The notes: generated by a model from the sequence alone, not told the origin. 53,979 nucleotides of DNA from Aquabacterium sp. (GCF_016195855.1 NZ_JACPYU010000024.1:1-53979); one strand, 5' to 3'. Numbered from the stretch's first letter, positions 36,247 through 46,806 are shown. Translations and numbers: made by a program.

Positions 36247-36774
36247 TCAAGGCTGCTCAGGCAGGAATTGGATCACCTGCTCGGGCAACACGGGGCGAAG
36301 CCCCTTCAACAACCCTTGCATCCACGCGACGCCGCGCGATGCCTGCCAGCTTGGCCACTTGGCCACCGGCGTCATGCCCACCAGGGTCACCACCGCCAGC
36401 GCCACGACCACGCCGCGCATCAAACCAAATCCTGCCCCGAGCAAGCGATCAGGCGCACTCAGTGGCGAGGCCCTCACCACCTGCGTGATCGCCCACGATA
36501 TCAGGGCCCACCCCAGCAAGGCGAGGACAAAAACCACGACCATGCCGGCCAGCACGTTCAGGCGCTCACCGGGCTGCCCGACGGGCAGGTTCGCGCCCAT
36601 GCCAGCACCAAACCACTGCGCACAGAAGTAGGACACGGCCCAGCCCGCCAGCGAGAGCAACTCCTTGACCAGCCCGCGCCAAATCCCCACCACCACAGAC
36701 AGGCCCAGGCCCACCAACAGCAGCAGATCCGGCAGGGTCCAGGCGTAGGCCCCGGTTTCGCTTGCGCCATCCAT
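36247..36774 (-). CDS. cvpA: CvpA family membrane protein
   Basis: A 175-residue inner-membrane protein with four hydrophobic segments, beginning LPDLLLLVGLGLSVVVGIWRGLVKELLSLAGW, which is the CvpA signature. CvpA was named for colicin V production but its general role is unsettled. The ATG at 36774 shares one base with the stop of the SPOR gene (TGATG); a GTG at 36777 is also in frame. It lies just before purF, as in many proteobacteria. Confidence 0.93.
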   Translation of the reverse strand: MDGASETGAYAWTLPDLLLLVGLGLSVVVGIWRGLVKELLSLAGWAVSYFCAQWFGAGMGANLPVGQPGERLNVLAGMVVVFVLALLGWALISWAITQVVRASPLSAPDRLLGAGFGLMRGVVVALAVVTLVGMTPVAKWPSWQASRGVAWMQGLLKGLRPVLPEQVIQFLPEQP

Positions 36775-37649
36775 CACAAAGTCAACAACGCGCCATTCAG
36801 ACCAGCCTTGCGCAAGGTGGCCATGGCCTTCTCGGCATCAGCCTTGTCGGTGTAGGGGCCCATGCGCACACGGATGCGCTTGCCGGCCGGGGTGTCCACC
36901 TGCTGGGCGTAGGTCTTGAGGCCCAGGCGCTCGATCTTCATGCGGGCCTCGTGGGCGGTGTTGACGTCCGCGAAGGCGCCGAACTGGACCACGTAGCGGG
37001 TGGCGGCCTTGTCTTTGTCGCCTGGCTTGTCGCCGGACTTGGCTGCATCTTTGGGCTTGTCCTTGGCGGCATCGCGGGCAGGCTCCTTGGCTGACTCCTT
37101 GGCAGGCGTTTTGGCCGCAGGCTTGTCGGCCGACTTGTCCGTTGACTTCTCTGCGGGCTTGTCAGCCGGTTTCTGGGCCGGCTTGTCTGCAGGCTTGGCA
37201 ACCGGCTTGCTCGCCGCCACGGAGCGCGAGGCCACGCGCGGTGCGGGCTCGTCCACCACGGCCGCGACGGGCGGCTTGCCGGCAGACGTCGCCGGTGGCT
37301 CATCCTGCTCGGCAGGCGCTGGCGGTGCCACGATGCCGGAGACAGCCACACGCCCCGCCACGCTGCGAGGCGAGCGCGGCGGTACCGCGCCGCTGATCTG
37401 CACTTCACTGCCGCTGTCCCCACCGGCCTGCACGATCTGCACATCAGACGACATGGTGCGCGGCTGGGTCTCGAACAACCAGGGGAAACCGATCAAACCG
37501 GCCACGACCAGCACGACCATGCCCACCAGGCGCCGGCGTGCACGAGCCCGCGTGGCCTCGACGTCCGAAGGCGACAAGGACACGGCGTCCGCAGCCTGGC
37601 CCGGTGAGGCCTTTCGGCGAAAGCGCTGGAGAAACGAAGGCAGCGGCAT
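36774..37649 (-). CDS. SPOR domain membrane protein (DedD-like)
   Basis: A 291-residue bitopic inner-membrane protein. It has a cytosolic basic head, one membrane span (RLVGMVVLVVAGLIGFPWLF, about 41-60), a long periplasmic linker and a C-terminal SPOR domain (YVVQFGAFADVNTAHEARMKI to RKAGLNGALL). SPOR domains bind denuded peptidoglycan at the division septum. The linker between about 150 and 215 is a run of Lys-Pro-Ala-Asp repeats (KPADKPAQ and variants). The gene sits between folC and cvpA, 40 bp from folC, in the conserved order. Confidence 0.92.
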   Translation of the reverse strand: MPLPSFLQRFRRKASPGQAADAVSLSPSDVEATRARARRRLVGMVVLVVAGLIGFPWLFETQPRTMSSDVQIVQAGGDSGSEVQISGAVPPRSPRSVAGRVAVSGIVAPPAPAEQDEPPATSAGKPPVAAVVDEPAPRVASRSVAASKPVAKPADKPAQKPADKPAEKSTDKSADKPAAKTPAKESAKEPARDAAKDKPKDAAKSGDKPGDKDKAATRYVVQFGAFADVNTAHEARMKIERLGLKTYAQQVDTPAGKRIRVRMGPYTDKADAEKAMATLRKAGLNGALLTL

Positions 37650-37689
37650 GCTCGGTGGATGAAGGGTGGCAGTCAGACGAAAAATGGGC

Positions 37690-39069
37690 TCAGGCTGCAG
37701 GCATATGGGGCGCGTTCAGCTTGGGCAAGCCATCGTGCAAAACACCGCCTACGGTATAGAAAGACCCAAAGACCACGATTCTATCCGTGGGGTCTGCTGC
37801 GGCCAGTGCCGCCTTGAGCGCATCCATCGGGTCGGCATGGGTGGAAACCGTCGCTTTCGGGGCGGTCGCCAGGGGGTGCGCGGTGATTTCCGCCTCGATG
37901 GCCTGCTTCAAGTCGGCCGCGCTGGCCGCCCGTGCCGTAGGCAGATCGCAGCAATACCAGGCGTCCACCAGCGGGCGCATCTTGCTGATCATGCCGCCCA
38001 GGTCCTTGTCGGACATGGCGCCCCACACTGCATGCGTGCGCGGATAAAAACCCATCTGGTCCAGGTTGACAGCCAGGGTGGCAGCGGCATGGGGGTTGTG
38101 TGCCACGTCCAGGATCAACGTGGGTTGCCCCGGGATGATCTGGAAGCGCCCTGGCAACTCGACCGTGGCCAGCCCGGTGCGCACCGCCTGGGCCGACACC
38201 GGCAGGCGGTTGCGCATGGCCTCCAGCGCCGCCAGCACACCCGAGGCATTGAGCAACTGGTTGGCGCCACGCAGCGCCGGGTAGGCCATGCCATTGAAAC
38301 GCTTGGCGCGCCCACCCCAGGACCACTGCTGGCGGTCGCCCGCATAGTTGTGGTCACGCCCGAACAGCCAGATATCGGCTCCCAGCGCTTCGGCGCGGGC
38401 CACCACACTCTGCGGCGCCTGCGGGTCGGAGACCACCACCGGGCGCCCTGCCCGCATGATCCCGGCCTTCTCGCGGCCAATCGACTCGCGATCCGGGCCC
38501 AGGTAGTCCATGTGGTCCAGGTCGATGCTGGTGATGATGGCGCAGTCGGTGTCGATCACATTGACCGCATCCAGCCGGCCGCCCAGGCCCACCTCCAGGA
38601 TCACGGCGTCCAGCCCTGAGGTGGCCAGCAAGCGCAGGATCGCCAGCGTGGTGAACTCGAAATAGGTCAGGGCCGTGTCGCCCCGCGCGGCTTCGATGGC
38701 CGCGAAATGCGGGACCAGATCGGCCGCCTTGACCAGCTCACCACCGATACGGCAGCGCTCTTCAAAATGCACCAGGTGGGGCGAGCCATACACGCCCACC
38801 TTGAAGCCGGCCGACAGCAAGATGCCCTCCAGCATGGCGCAGGTCGAACCCTTGCCATTGGTGCCCGCCACGGTGAACACCACCGGCGCGTCCAGCCCCT
38901 CTTCTTCCCGGCCCAGGGGCGTGCCCAATGTGATGCCGGCGCGCTGCCAGACCTCACCGACCCGCTCCAGGCCCATGTCGATGGTCACGGGGTGCAGACG
39001 CTCGCAGTGCGACAGCCACTCGTCCAGCGTGGAAGGCACAGCAGCAGGGGCGTTGGGTGAGGAACTCAT
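37690..39069 (-). CDS. folC: Bifunctional folylpolyglutamate synthase/dihydrofolate synthase
   Basis: A 459-residue Mur-ligase-type enzyme that makes dihydrofolate and adds glutamates to folates. The P-loop is VAGTNGKGSTCAMLE, and the family motif GVYGSPHLVHFEERCRI follows. The C-terminal domain carries DVAHNPHAA and the VFGSFYTVGGVL ending. It lies between accD and the SPOR gene and is separated from accD by a terminator, so it may have its own promoter in 39070-39129. Confidence 0.96.
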   Translation of the reverse strand: MSSSPNAPAAVPSTLDEWLSHCERLHPVTIDMGLERVGEVWQRAGITLGTPLGREEEGLDAPVVFTVAGTNGKGSTCAMLEGILLSAGFKVGVYGSPHLVHFEERCRIGGELVKAADLVPHFAAIEAARGDTALTYFEFTTLAILRLLATSGLDAVILEVGLGGRLDAVNVIDTDCAIITSIDLDHMDYLGPDRESIGREKAGIMRAGRPVVVSDPQAPQSVVARAEALGADIWLFGRDHNYAGDRQQWSWGGRAKRFNGMAYPALRGANQLLNASGVLAALEAMRNRLPVSAQAVRTGLATVELPGRFQIIPGQPTLILDVAHNPHAAATLAVNLDQMGFYPRTHAVWGAMSDKDLGGMISKMRPLVDAWYCCDLPTARAASAADLKQAIEAEITAHPLATAPKATVSTHADPMDALKAALAAADPTDRIVVFGSFYTVGGVLHDGLPKLNAPHMPAA

Positions 39070-39129
39070 GGCACAGGAACTTCAGCTGGGGGCAAACGTG
39101 GAAAACGAAAGGGGCCGACTCGAACAGGA

Positions 39130-39161
39130 AAACAAAACGGGCTGCATCACAAGGCAGCCCG
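39130..39161 (-). terminator. Rho-independent terminator after accD
   Basis: An 8-bp stem (CGGGCTGC at 39138-39145, GCAGCCCG at 39154-39161) is followed on the minus strand by TTTTGTTTTC. It lies about 80 bp after the accD stop and ends the trpF-trpB-trpA-accD transcript. Confidence 0.82.
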
Positions 39162-39239
39162 CATGTTGAAACCAGAACGACTTGAATGCTTCTTGAAGGT
39201 CAAGCCAGGCCCTGGTTCAGAGGCATCACATGACCATGC

Positions 39240-40115
39240 TCAGGCCGACACGGCATCAGCCGGCTGGCGGGTCAGGATGGCCAGCTGGCGCGCGATGGCC
39301 AGGCGCAGCTCGCGGCGGTCCATGATCATGTCGACCGCACCCTTTTGCATCAGGAACTCGGAACGCTGGAAGCCCTCGGGCAGCACTTCACGCACGGTGT
39401 TCTCGATCACACGAGGGCCGGCAAAGCCGATCAGGGCCTTGGGCTCGGCGATCACCACATCGCCCACGAAGGCGAACGAGGCCGACACACCACCCATGGT
39501 CGGGTCAGTCAGCACGCTGATGTAGGGCAGCCTGGCCTTGGCCAGACGGGTCAGCGCGGCATTGGTCTTGGCCATCTGCATCAGGCTCAGCAGGCCCTCC
39601 TGCATGCGGGCGCCACCCGTGGCGGTGAAGGAAATGAACGGCGTCTTTTGCTCAACCGCCGCCTCGACACCACGCACGAAGCGCTCGCCAACCACGGAGC
39701 CCATGGAGCCCCCCATGAAGTCGAACTCGAAGCACGCTGCAACCACGGGGATGCTGTGCACCGAGCCGCCCATCACGATCAGGGCATCGGTCTCACCAGT
39801 GGCTTCCATGCCCTGCTTGAGGCGATCGGGATACTTCTTGTTGTCGCGGAACTTCAGGGCGTCAACGGGCAGCACTTCCTGGCCCAGTTCGTAGCGGCCT
39901 TCGGCATCCAGGAAGGCGTCCAGACGAGCGCGGGCGCCAATGCGGTGATGGTGGCCGCACTTGGGGCACACGTTCACATTGGCTTCCAGGTCGTTCTTGT
40001 AGAGCACCGTTTCACACGACGGGCACTTGACCCACAGCCCTTCCGGAACCGAACGACGCTCTGAAGGGTCGGTCGGCTGGATCTTCGGGGGCAGCAGTTT
40101 TTCAAGCCAGCTCAT
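39240..40115 (-). CDS. accD: Acetyl-CoA carboxylase carboxyltransferase subunit beta
   Basis: A 291-residue subunit that with AccA transfers carboxyl from biotin to acetyl-CoA, the committed step of fatty acid synthesis. The zinc ribbon C31-x2-C34-x15-C50-x2-C53 is at the N-terminus. The crotonase-fold body includes [19 protein letters not shown] and [16 protein letters not shown]. It begins 5 bp after trpA, the usual trpFBA-accD-folC arrangement in this group. Confidence 0.97.
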   Translation of the reverse strand: MSWLEKLLPPKIQPTDPSERRSVPEGLWVKCPSCETVLYKNDLEANVNVCPKCGHHHRIGARARLDAFLDAEGRYELGQEVLPVDALKFRDNKKYPDRLKQGMEATGETDALIVMGGSVHSIPVVAACFEFDFMGGSMGSVVGERFVRGVEAAVEQKTPFISFTATGGARMQEGLLSLMQMAKTNAALTRLAKARLPYISVLTDPTMGGVSASFAFVGDVVIAEPKALIGFAGPRVIENTVREVLPEGFQRSEFLMQKGAVDMIMDRRELRLAIARQLAILTRQPADAVSA

Positions 40116-40120
40116 GATGT

Positions 40121-40960
40121 TCAGCCTTTCAAGGAGTCAAGGGCCGCACGGATTTCAGCGATGAAACCACGCCCGGCAGCCACCACCGTGTCCGGCGTCT
40201 GCGTTTCCAGCAACTGGACGATGCGCGAACCGATCACGACGGCGTCCGACACAGCAGCCACCGCCTTGGCGGTCTCTGCGTCACGGATACCAAAACCCAC
40301 ACCCACGGGCACATTCACATGCGCCTTGATGCGGGGCACCATGTCGGCCACGGCGTCGGTGTCCAGGTGGCCTGCACCTGTCACGCCCTTGAGCGACACG
40401 TAATACACATAACCCGCCGCCACACGGCCGACATCGGCCATGCGCTGCTCGGTCGAAGTAGGCGCCAGCAGGAAGATGGGCGCCAGATCGGCGGCCTTCA
40501 AGCGGGCGGCAAACTCTTCGCATTCTTCGGGCGGGTAGTCCACCACCAGCACGCCGTCCACACCGCAAGCCTTGGCTTCACGCACAAAGCTGCCTGCGCC
40601 ATGGTGCAGGTCATAACACTCGATGGGGTTGGCATAGCCCATCAGCACCACGGGCGTATCGGCATTCCTGGCGCGGAAGGCCTTGACGTCTTCCAGCACG
40701 CGGGCCAGCGAAATGCCCTTGGCCAGCGCGCGCTCGGCGGCCTTCTGGATCACGGGGCCGTCGGCCATCGGGTCAGAGAAAGGCACACCCAGCTCGATCA
40801 CGTCAGCACCAGCTTCGGCCATCGCCAGCATCAGCTCGACGGTTTTCTCGGGAAACGGGTCACCACAGGTGATGTAGGGGATCAGGGCCTTGCGACCTTG
40901 TTCCTTCAGCGTGGCAAAGGTTTTGTCCAGGCGGGTGATCACTTTGGAGTGGGTGCTCAT
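40121..40960 (-). CDS. trpA: Tryptophan synthase alpha chain
   Basis: A 279-residue TIM-barrel subunit that splits indole-3-glycerol phosphate to indole and glyceraldehyde 3-phosphate. The catalytic Glu is in [18 protein letters not shown] and the catalytic Asp is in the [29 protein letters not shown] region. The phosphate-binding GVGFGIRD is intact. Its start overlaps the trpB stop by 4 bp, which couples the two subunits. Confidence 0.97.
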   Translation of the reverse strand: MSTHSKVITRLDKTFATLKEQGRKALIPYITCGDPFPEKTVELMLAMAEAGADVIELGVPFSDPMADGPVIQKAAERALAKGISLARVLEDVKAFRARNADTPVVLMGYANPIECYDLHHGAGSFVREAKACGVDGVLVVDYPPEECEEFAARLKAADLAPIFLLAPTSTEQRMADVGRVAAGYVYYVSLKGVTGAGHLDTDAVADMVPRIKAHVNVPVGVGFGIRDAETAKAVAAVSDAVVIGSRIVQLLETQTPDTVVAAGRGFIAEIRAALDSLKG

Positions 40961-42204
40961 GCCAGGCCCCCCTTCACGGATTGACCACGGCAGGACGGGC
41001 GGCAGTAGAACTCGGCGCCGGTCAGATCGGCCACGGTACCGATGTCCTTGTCACCACGACCGGACAGGTTGATCAGCACATGCTGATCAGGGCGCATCGT
41101 GGCAGCCAGCTTCATGCCATAGGCCACGGCATGGCTGGACTCCAGCGCAGGGATGATGCCCTCGGTGCGGCACAGACGGTGGAAGGCTTCCAGCGCCTCC
41201 TTGTCGGTGATGCCCACGTACTCGGCACGGCCGATGTCCTTCAGGTAAGCGTGCTCGGGGCCCACGCCGGGGTAGTCCAGGCCAGCCGAGATCGAGTGCG
41301 TCTCGGTGATCTGGCCGTTGGCATCTTGCAGCAGGTAGGTGCGGTTGCCGTGCAGCACGCCGGGCACACCCTTTTGCAGCGACATGGAGTGCTTGCCGCT
41401 GTCGGCGCCCTCGCCTGCCGCTTCCACGCCGATCAGGCGCACGCCTTCGTGCGGAATGTAGGGGTAGAAGATGCCCATGGCATTGCTGCCACCGCCCACA
41501 CAGGCGATCACGGCATCAGGCTGGCGGCCTATCAGCTCAGGCATCTGCTTGAGGCACTCCTCGCCGATCACGCTCTGGAAGTCGCGGACCATGGCGGGAT
41601 AGGGGCTAGGGCCAGCCACAGTGCCGATGATGTAGAAGGTGCTCTCGACGTTGGTGACCCAGTCGCGCATGGCTTCATTGAGCGCGTCTTTCAGGGTCTT
41701 GCTACCGGACTCGACCGGCACCACCTTGGCGCCCAGCAGGTGCATGCGGTACACATTGGGGGACTGACGCTTGACGTCTTCCGCGCCCATGTAGACCACG
41801 CATTCCATGCCATAGCGCGCGCAGATGGTGGCCGTGGCCACGCCGTGCTGGCCGGCACCGGTTTCAGCGATTACGCGAGGCTTGCCCATGCGCTTGGCCA
41901 GCAGGGCCTGCCCAATGGTGTTGTTGACCTTGTGCGCGCCGGTGTGGTTGAGGTCTTCACGCTTGAGGTAGATCTGAGCGCCCCCCGTCTCGCGGCTCAG
42001 ACGGTCCGCGTGGTAGATCGGGCTGGGACGGCCCACAAAGTGGGCCAGTTCGCGACGAAACTCGGCCTTGAAGGCCTCGTCGTGACGATAGTGTTCGTAG
42101 ACGTCCTTGAGTTGATTCAGCGCGTGGATCAGGGTCTCGGAGACGAAGGTCCCGCCGTAGGGCCCGAAATGGCCCTTGGCATCGGGCTGGTTGTAATTCA
42201 GCAT
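40957..42204 (-). CDS. trpB: Tryptophan synthase beta chain
   Basis: A 415-residue PLP enzyme that joins indole and serine. The PLP lysine is in [14 protein letters not shown], and the glycine-rich cofactor loop is [10 protein letters not shown]. The chosen ATG at 42204 gives [18 protein letters not shown], the standard start; the frame is open upstream. It is 59 bp after trpF and overlaps trpA. Confidence 0.97.
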   Translation of the reverse strand: MLNYNQPDAKGHFGPYGGTFVSETLIHALNQLKDVYEHYRHDEAFKAEFRRELAHFVGRPSPIYHADRLSRETGGAQIYLKREDLNHTGAHKVNNTIGQALLAKRMGKPRVIAETGAGQHGVATATICARYGMECVVYMGAEDVKRQSPNVYRMHLLGAKVVPVESGSKTLKDALNEAMRDWVTNVESTFYIIGTVAGPSPYPAMVRDFQSVIGEECLKQMPELIGRQPDAVIACVGGGSNAMGIFYPYIPHEGVRLIGVEAAGEGADSGKHSMSLQKGVPGVLHGNRTYLLQDANGQITETHSISAGLDYPGVGPEHAYLKDIGRAEYVGITDKEALEAFHRLCRTEGIIPALESSHAVAYGMKLAATMRPDQHVLINLSGRGDKDIGTVADLTGAEFYCRPSCRGQSVKGGLA

Positions 42205-42263
42205 GTCACTCTCAATGAACTCACCATGCGGGGCCACACCTTGTCAGGTGAACAGCTCCGCGC

Positions 42264-42920
42264 TCATGCGGCCTCGGCACATTGCCGATCAGCCGCCCGC
42301 ACAGCCTGACAGAACTGGCGCATCAGCGCGGCATCCTTGATGCCCTTGCCCGCTTCCACACCAGAACTCACATCCACAGCCCATGGCCGCACGCTGATGA
42401 CCCCGTCCTTCACGTTTCCCGGGTGCAGTCCACCCGAAAGGATCATGGGACGAGGCAGCTGTTTTGGCAACAGGGACCAGTCAAATACCTTGCCTCCCCC
42501 GCCGTAGCCGTCTACGTGAGCGTCCACCAACATGGCTTGGGCGCCGGGGTAAGCCAGGGCGAAGTCTAACAAATCGAAACCGGGGGCCATCCGGGCCGCC
42601 CGAACGTAGGGCCGCAGGGCCGCCTCGCACTGCGCGGGCGTCTCGTCGCCATGGAACTGCAAGGCCGCATGGGGGACAGCCTGCAAGGCCTGCTGAAGCA
42701 GCTCATGCGAGGCATTGACCAGCAGCACGACTGGCGTGACGTAGGGGGGCAGACGCCGTGCCAGTTCACCGGCGCGCTCGGGCCGGACATGGCGGGGGCT
42801 TTTTTCATAGACCACAAAACCGATGGCATCGGCCCCCGCCTCCACGGCGGCATCGACATCGGCTTCACGGGTCAGACCGCAGATCTTGATCCGCGTGCGG
42901 TGTTCAGGGGGCAAGGCCAT
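42264..42920 (-). CDS. trpF: Phosphoribosylanthranilate isomerase
   Basis: A 218-residue TIM-barrel enzyme that converts phosphoribosylanthranilate to the carboxyphenylamino-deoxyribulose phosphate. The general-base Cys is in RIKICGLTREAD and the general-acid Asp in LVDAHVDGYGG. The C-terminal phosphate site includes ILSGGLHPGNV and VDVSSGVEAGKGIKD. It is the first trp gene here; trpE, G, D and C are not in the window. Confidence 0.95.
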   Translation of the reverse strand: MALPPEHRTRIKICGLTREADVDAAVEAGADAIGFVVYEKSPRHVRPERAGELARRLPPYVTPVVLLVNASHELLQQALQAVPHAALQFHGDETPAQCEAALRPYVRAARMAPGFDLLDFALAYPGAQAMLVDAHVDGYGGGGKVFDWSLLPKQLPRPMILSGGLHPGNVKDGVISVRPWAVDVSSGVEAGKGIKDAALMRQFCQAVRAADRQCAEAA

Positions 42921-43056
42921 CCAGGCAGCAGGGCTGGCAGGCAGCCCGTCGGTGTCAATGACGGGATTGTCTCAAAAATGCGGGTAAACGCCCAGCCACC
43001 TGTTTGAACACCCCTGATCCGGGCCTGACACCCTTAAAGCCCTTGACTTGCTGGAT

Positions 43057-43938
43057 TCAGGTGGGAAGCCAGTCCAGGCCCGGCACCTGCTCGGGCAGAC
43101 CATAGGAGGGGTCGTAGCGTGGCCCCAGGAAATACAAACCATCTGGTGAAAAAGTGGGGGCGGCCACCTTGCGATCACGCGCCTGCAGCACGTCCAGCAC
43201 CCAGGACGCTGGCTGCACGCCCGTGCCCACCATCAGCAGGCAACCCATGATGTTGCGGATCATGTGGTGCAGGAAGGCCTGCCCCTCGAAATCGAAACGC
43301 CAATAGGCCGTGGGCGCATCGGGCGGGCCGCAGCGGCGGATAGCAATGTCTCGCAGGTTCTTGACTGGCGTGGGGGACTGGCACATGGAGGATCGGAACG
43401 AGCTGAAGTCGTGCTCGCCGATCAGGTGCGCAGCCGCCTGCCGCATGGCATCCAGATCCAGAGGCCTGAAAACCCACCCTGCCCTGCCCGACTCCAGTGC
43501 CGGACGCACCGCGGCCTCCAGCAGCACGTAGGTGTAGCGGCGGCCAAGTGCACTGTTGCGTGCATGGAAATGCGCAGGGACCTCAACAGCCCACTGCACG
43601 GCGATGTCCTTGGGCAAGAAGGTATTGGTGCCCCTCACCCAGGAAAAAGGCGTGCGGTAGGTGTCCGTATCCAGGTGGACCACCTGGTTGATGCCATGTA
43701 CACCAGCGTCAGTCCGCCCGGCGCACAGCACCTTGATGGGCTTGGTGATGAACGCGCTGAGCGCCGCCTCCAGCGTGTCCTGCACCGTACCGCCGCCAGG
43801 CTGGCTCTGCCAACCCTTGTACGCGTTGCCCAGGTAAGAAACACCAAGGGCGACCCGCCGGGCCGCCCCTGTCTGACTGGCGCTGTGGTCAGCCGAGGAG
43901 AAGGCGGATGCCTTCCCCCCCGGATCATCATCCGGCAT
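43057..43938 (-). CDS. truA: tRNA pseudouridine(38-40) synthase
   Basis: A 293-residue enzyme that makes pseudouridine at positions 38-40 of the tRNA anticodon arm. The catalytic Asp is in CAGRTDAGVHGINQ. The VSYLGNAYKGWQSQ, NSALGRRYTYVLLE and FLHHMIRNIMGCL motifs are all intact. The first 28 residues are a Ser/Ala-rich extension; a later start is possible but no ATG is close. It follows fimV by 6 bp. Confidence 0.96.
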   Translation of the reverse strand: MPDDDPGGKASAFSSADHSASQTGAARRVALGVSYLGNAYKGWQSQPGGGTVQDTLEAALSAFITKPIKVLCAGRTDAGVHGINQVVHLDTDTYRTPFSWVRGTNTFLPKDIAVQWAVEVPAHFHARNSALGRRYTYVLLEAAVRPALESGRAGWVFRPLDLDAMRQAAAHLIGEHDFSSFRSSMCQSPTPVKNLRDIAIRRCGPPDAPTAYWRFDFEGQAFLHHMIRNIMGCLLMVGTGVQPASWVLDVLQARDRKVAAPTFSPDGLYFLGPRYDPSYGLPEQVPGLDWLPT

Positions 43939-43944
43939 GCGTCA

Positions 43945-46806
43945 TCAGCCCAGACTGTCCAGCATGGCTTGCGCCTTGGACTTCAAGTTGCCGTCCTGCG
44001 AGTTCTCCAGCACTTCCTGCAGGAGTTCACGGGCGCCGTCCATGTCGCCGATCTGACGGAACTCGTCGGCCAGTTCGAACTTGCGTGTCATCGGGTCAGC
44101 AGACACCGAAGAAGGCGCGTTGGTCGTGGCCGTCAGCCAGTCATCTTCGGGCTCCACCGCTGCCGTCGGAGCGGGTGCGGGCGAATCCAGATCCAGGCTG
44201 ATGCTGCTCATGTCGAACGAAGCAGGTGCAGCAGATGCTGCGGGCTTGTGGTCCACATGCAGATCGAAGTCCAGGCCACCATCGGCGGACGGGGTCGCCG
44301 AGACGCCAGCATCGATCTTGGGCAGGTCCATCGGGCCGGTGTCCAGGGCAGCCGACTTGGGCTCGGCCACCGTGTTTTCGATTTCGGGCAACTGCAGCGG
44401 AGGCAGGTCACCGGCTTCCGTGGTGTGCGGCGAAACCGAGTCAGACACCTCATCCAGCGGCATCGGCGCGGAAATATCCAGATCCAGGTCAACCAGCTCG
44501 GCCGGCATGGCAGCAGCAGGTGCTGCAACAGGGGCCGGTGCAGCCGGGGGCACTGGCGCCGCAACGGGCTCCAGCATGCTCGGCGCAGGCATCACAGAAT
44601 GCGGGATGGTGCTGGCACCCAGCATGTCATTGGGTGTCTCGATGCTCAGCGGCGCGGCAGAAGGCTGGCCACCAGGCTGGTACAGCGGGTTTTCTGGGTC
44701 GATGCCCAGGCCCATTTCCTGCGCCTTGGACCAGTCGTCACCCTGGCCATTGGTCAGGTTGAAGAGCTGGACAGCCAATTGCTCGTAGCCCTTGGTGTCA
44801 CGGCGCTTGGCATAGACCTCCAGCAGCTTGGTGCGCACAGCCAGACGCTCCGGCGTGCTGCGCAGCGCTTCCTTGAGGATTTCCTCGGCTTGCAGATCGC
44901 GACCATAGGCCAGGTACACGTCGGCTTCGGCCACCGGGTCCACGTCACCAATGGCATCGAGCTGGCTGAGCGAATAGCTCATGGACGAGGGGCCACCCGT
45001 GGCATCACGGGTGTCCACGCGCTGACCACCGCTGGCGCCAAAGAACGAATCGGGCTGCAGACGGCTTTCCAGGAAAGACGTTTCACCCGTATCGCCACGG
45101 CGACGCGAGCGGAAGTACATGGCCGCCCCTGCCAGCAGGGCCACAGCGGCACCACCAGCGGCCAGCAGCATCGGGTTGAGCGACTCCAGGAAGCCAGGTG
45201 ACTCGGGCTCTTGCACAGGTGCAGGCGACACGGGCAGGCTGGGGCGCACAGAAGAGGCCGCAGCCTCAGGTGCGGAGGCCTGGATCGCGGCGGCTGTTGC
45301 GGCACCGGAGGCCTGCTCGGACGCGGCACTGGCCACAGCCTCTGCCACCGTGGCGGAGGCCGGCGCAGACGCGGGCTCGATCACGGCAGGCTTGGACGGG
45401 ACGGGCGCAGGCGCAGGCACGGGCGCCGGAGCGGGTGGAGGCACCACCACGGCAGGCTTGCTCGGGGCAACAGGGACAACAGGGGCCGGAGCCGGTGCAG
45501 GCTTGCTGGCCACCACAGGCGCAGGCGGCGGTGTGACCTTGGCGGGCACCGAAGCGGCCGCGCTCTTTTCCTTCAGCTTGCGCAGGTCATCCAGGTTCTT
45601 GGACAGCTCGGCCACACGGGTGGCTTCATCCTGCTTGGCGCGGTTCTTGGCCAGGCGATCTTCGGCGGCGGGCTTGGCCGATGAGGACATGCCGCCCTTG
45701 CTCAGGGTGAGCTTGTCAGGCGCTGGTGCTTCAGACTGCTTCTTGTCCTGCACTTCGGCCTGGACCTTGCCCTTGGCCTGACGCTGTGGCTGCTCAGGTG
45801 TCGTGGCGGTCACGGCACCAGCCAGATGCTGGCGATAGGCGGCAAAGTCGGAGCTTTGCGCCACGATGATCTGACGAGCCTCGTCGGTGGAAACGCTCTT
45901 GGCCTGCTCAGCCGTGGGCACGTTCAACACCACGCCCGACTTCAGTCGGTTCATGTTGTTGCCCAGGAAGGCTTGCGGGTTGTTGCGGTACAGACCCACC
46001 AGCATCTGATCGAGCGACACGCCGGGCTGCGCCGCGCGACCCGCGATGCGCGACAGCGAATCGCCTTGCTTGACGCGGATGGTATCGGCTTGCTGAGACG
46101 GCGCGGTGGACTCTGCCGGGGCAACCTTGGTCGGTGCGGGCGCTTCAGCTTCAGCCGGTGCGGGGGCACTGGCGGCGGCTTCCGAAGCAGAGGGGGCGGG
46201 CTTCTTGCCCTTGCGCACCTTCAAAGGCTCGCTAGGCGTTGCAGCCACAGGCTTGGACGGCGCAGGCTTGACCACAGGCTCGGCCACAGCAGCCGGAGCG
46301 GGCGCAGGGGCCTGTGCCGGCGCATCAATGGCGGGCGATGTGGTCTGCGTGCTCGAGCGGCTGGTAGGCGGATCGAACAACAGCGTGTACTCGCGCACCA
46401 GGCGACCGGAGGACCAGGACAGATCCAGGATGACGTCGACAAACGGCTCCTGCACCGTGCGGTCGCTGACGATGCGCAGATACGGACGACCATCCGTGCG
46501 ACGTTGCAGCACGATGTTCGTGGCCGTCAGCACCTGGTTGTAGTCGACACCCGCAGCACGGTAGGTTTCCGGCGTGGCAACGCGCACCTGGAGGGAGCTG
46601 CCCTCTTCAGGTGTCAGGCTGGTGACATCGATTTCGGCACGCAGGGGCTCCCCCAGCGCCGATTGCACATTCAATTTACCCAGCCCCAGCGCCCAGGTCG
46701 AAACAGGCAATACAGCCAAAGCAGAAAAGGCTGCGGCAACCGCAACCTTATTCAGGGCAAATGAACTCTGGGCTTTTGGCCCGGCGGACAGCAAATGATC
46801 TTTCAA
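43945..46806 (-). CDS. fimV: FimV/TPR domain-containing peptidoglycan-associated protein
   Basis: About 953 residues. An N-terminal hydrophobic export segment is followed by the FimV N-domain (LGLGKLNVQSALGEPLRAEI). Then come a LysM domain (IRVKQGDSLSRIAGRAAQPG), a long Ala/Pro/Val-rich linker (about 390-560), one membrane span (PMLLAAGGAAVALLAGAAMYF) and an acidic cytosolic part with TPR-like helices and the family ending (EFRQIGDMDGARELLQEVLE). FimV supports polar type IV pilus and cAMP functions in Pseudomonas. I chose a TTG at 46806 because GGGAG lies 5 bp before it and it gives a short head. A GTG at 46875 is in frame but would put about 23 charged residues in front. Confidence 0.9.
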   Translation of the reverse strand: MKDHLLSAGPKAQSSFALNKVAVAAAFSALAVLPVSTWALGLGKLNVQSALGEPLRAEIDVTSLTPEEGSSLQVRVATPETYRAAGVDYNQVLTATNIVLQRRTDGRPYLRIVSDRTVQEPFVDVILDLSWSSGRLVREYTLLFDPPTSRSSTQTTSPAIDAPAQAPAPAPAAVAEPVVKPAPSKPVAATPSEPLKVRKGKKPAPSASEAAASAPAPAEAEAPAPTKVAPAESTAPSQQADTIRVKQGDSLSRIAGRAAQPGVSLDQMLVGLYRNNPQAFLGNNMNRLKSGVVLNVPTAEQAKSVSTDEARQIIVAQSSDFAAYRQHLAGAVTATTPEQPQRQAKGKVQAEVQDKKQSEAPAPDKLTLSKGGMSSSAKPAAEDRLAKNRAKQDEATRVAELSKNLDDLRKLKEKSAAASVPAKVTPPPAPVVASKPAPAPAPVVPVAPSKPAVVVPPPAPAPVPAPAPVPSKPAVIEPASAPASATVAEAVASAASEQASGAATAAAIQASAPEAAASSVRPSLPVSPAPVQEPESPGFLESLNPMLLAAGGAAVALLAGAAMYFRSRRRGDTGETSFLESRLQPDSFFGASGGQRVDTRDATGGPSSMSYSLSQLDAIGDVDPVAEADVYLAYGRDLQAEEILKEALRSTPERLAVRTKLLEVYAKRRDTKGYEQLAVQLFNLTNGQGDDWSKAQEMGLGIDPENPLYQPGGQPSAAPLSIETPNDMLGASTIPHSVMPAPSMLEPVAAPVPPAAPAPVAAPAAAMPAELVDLDLDISAPMPLDEVSDSVSPHTTEAGDLPPLQLPEIENTVAEPKSAALDTGPMDLPKIDAGVSATPSADGGLDFDLHVDHKPAASAAPASFDMSSISLDLDSPAPAPTAAVEPEDDWLTATTNAPSSVSADPMTRKFELADEFRQIGDMDGARELLQEVLENSQDGNLKSKAQAMLDSLG

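Noticed and set aside
43264..45201. Open frame of 645 codons opposite truA and fimV
   Set aside because: It crosses two real genes in antisense and is rich in Arg, Gly and His, as expected of a shadow.
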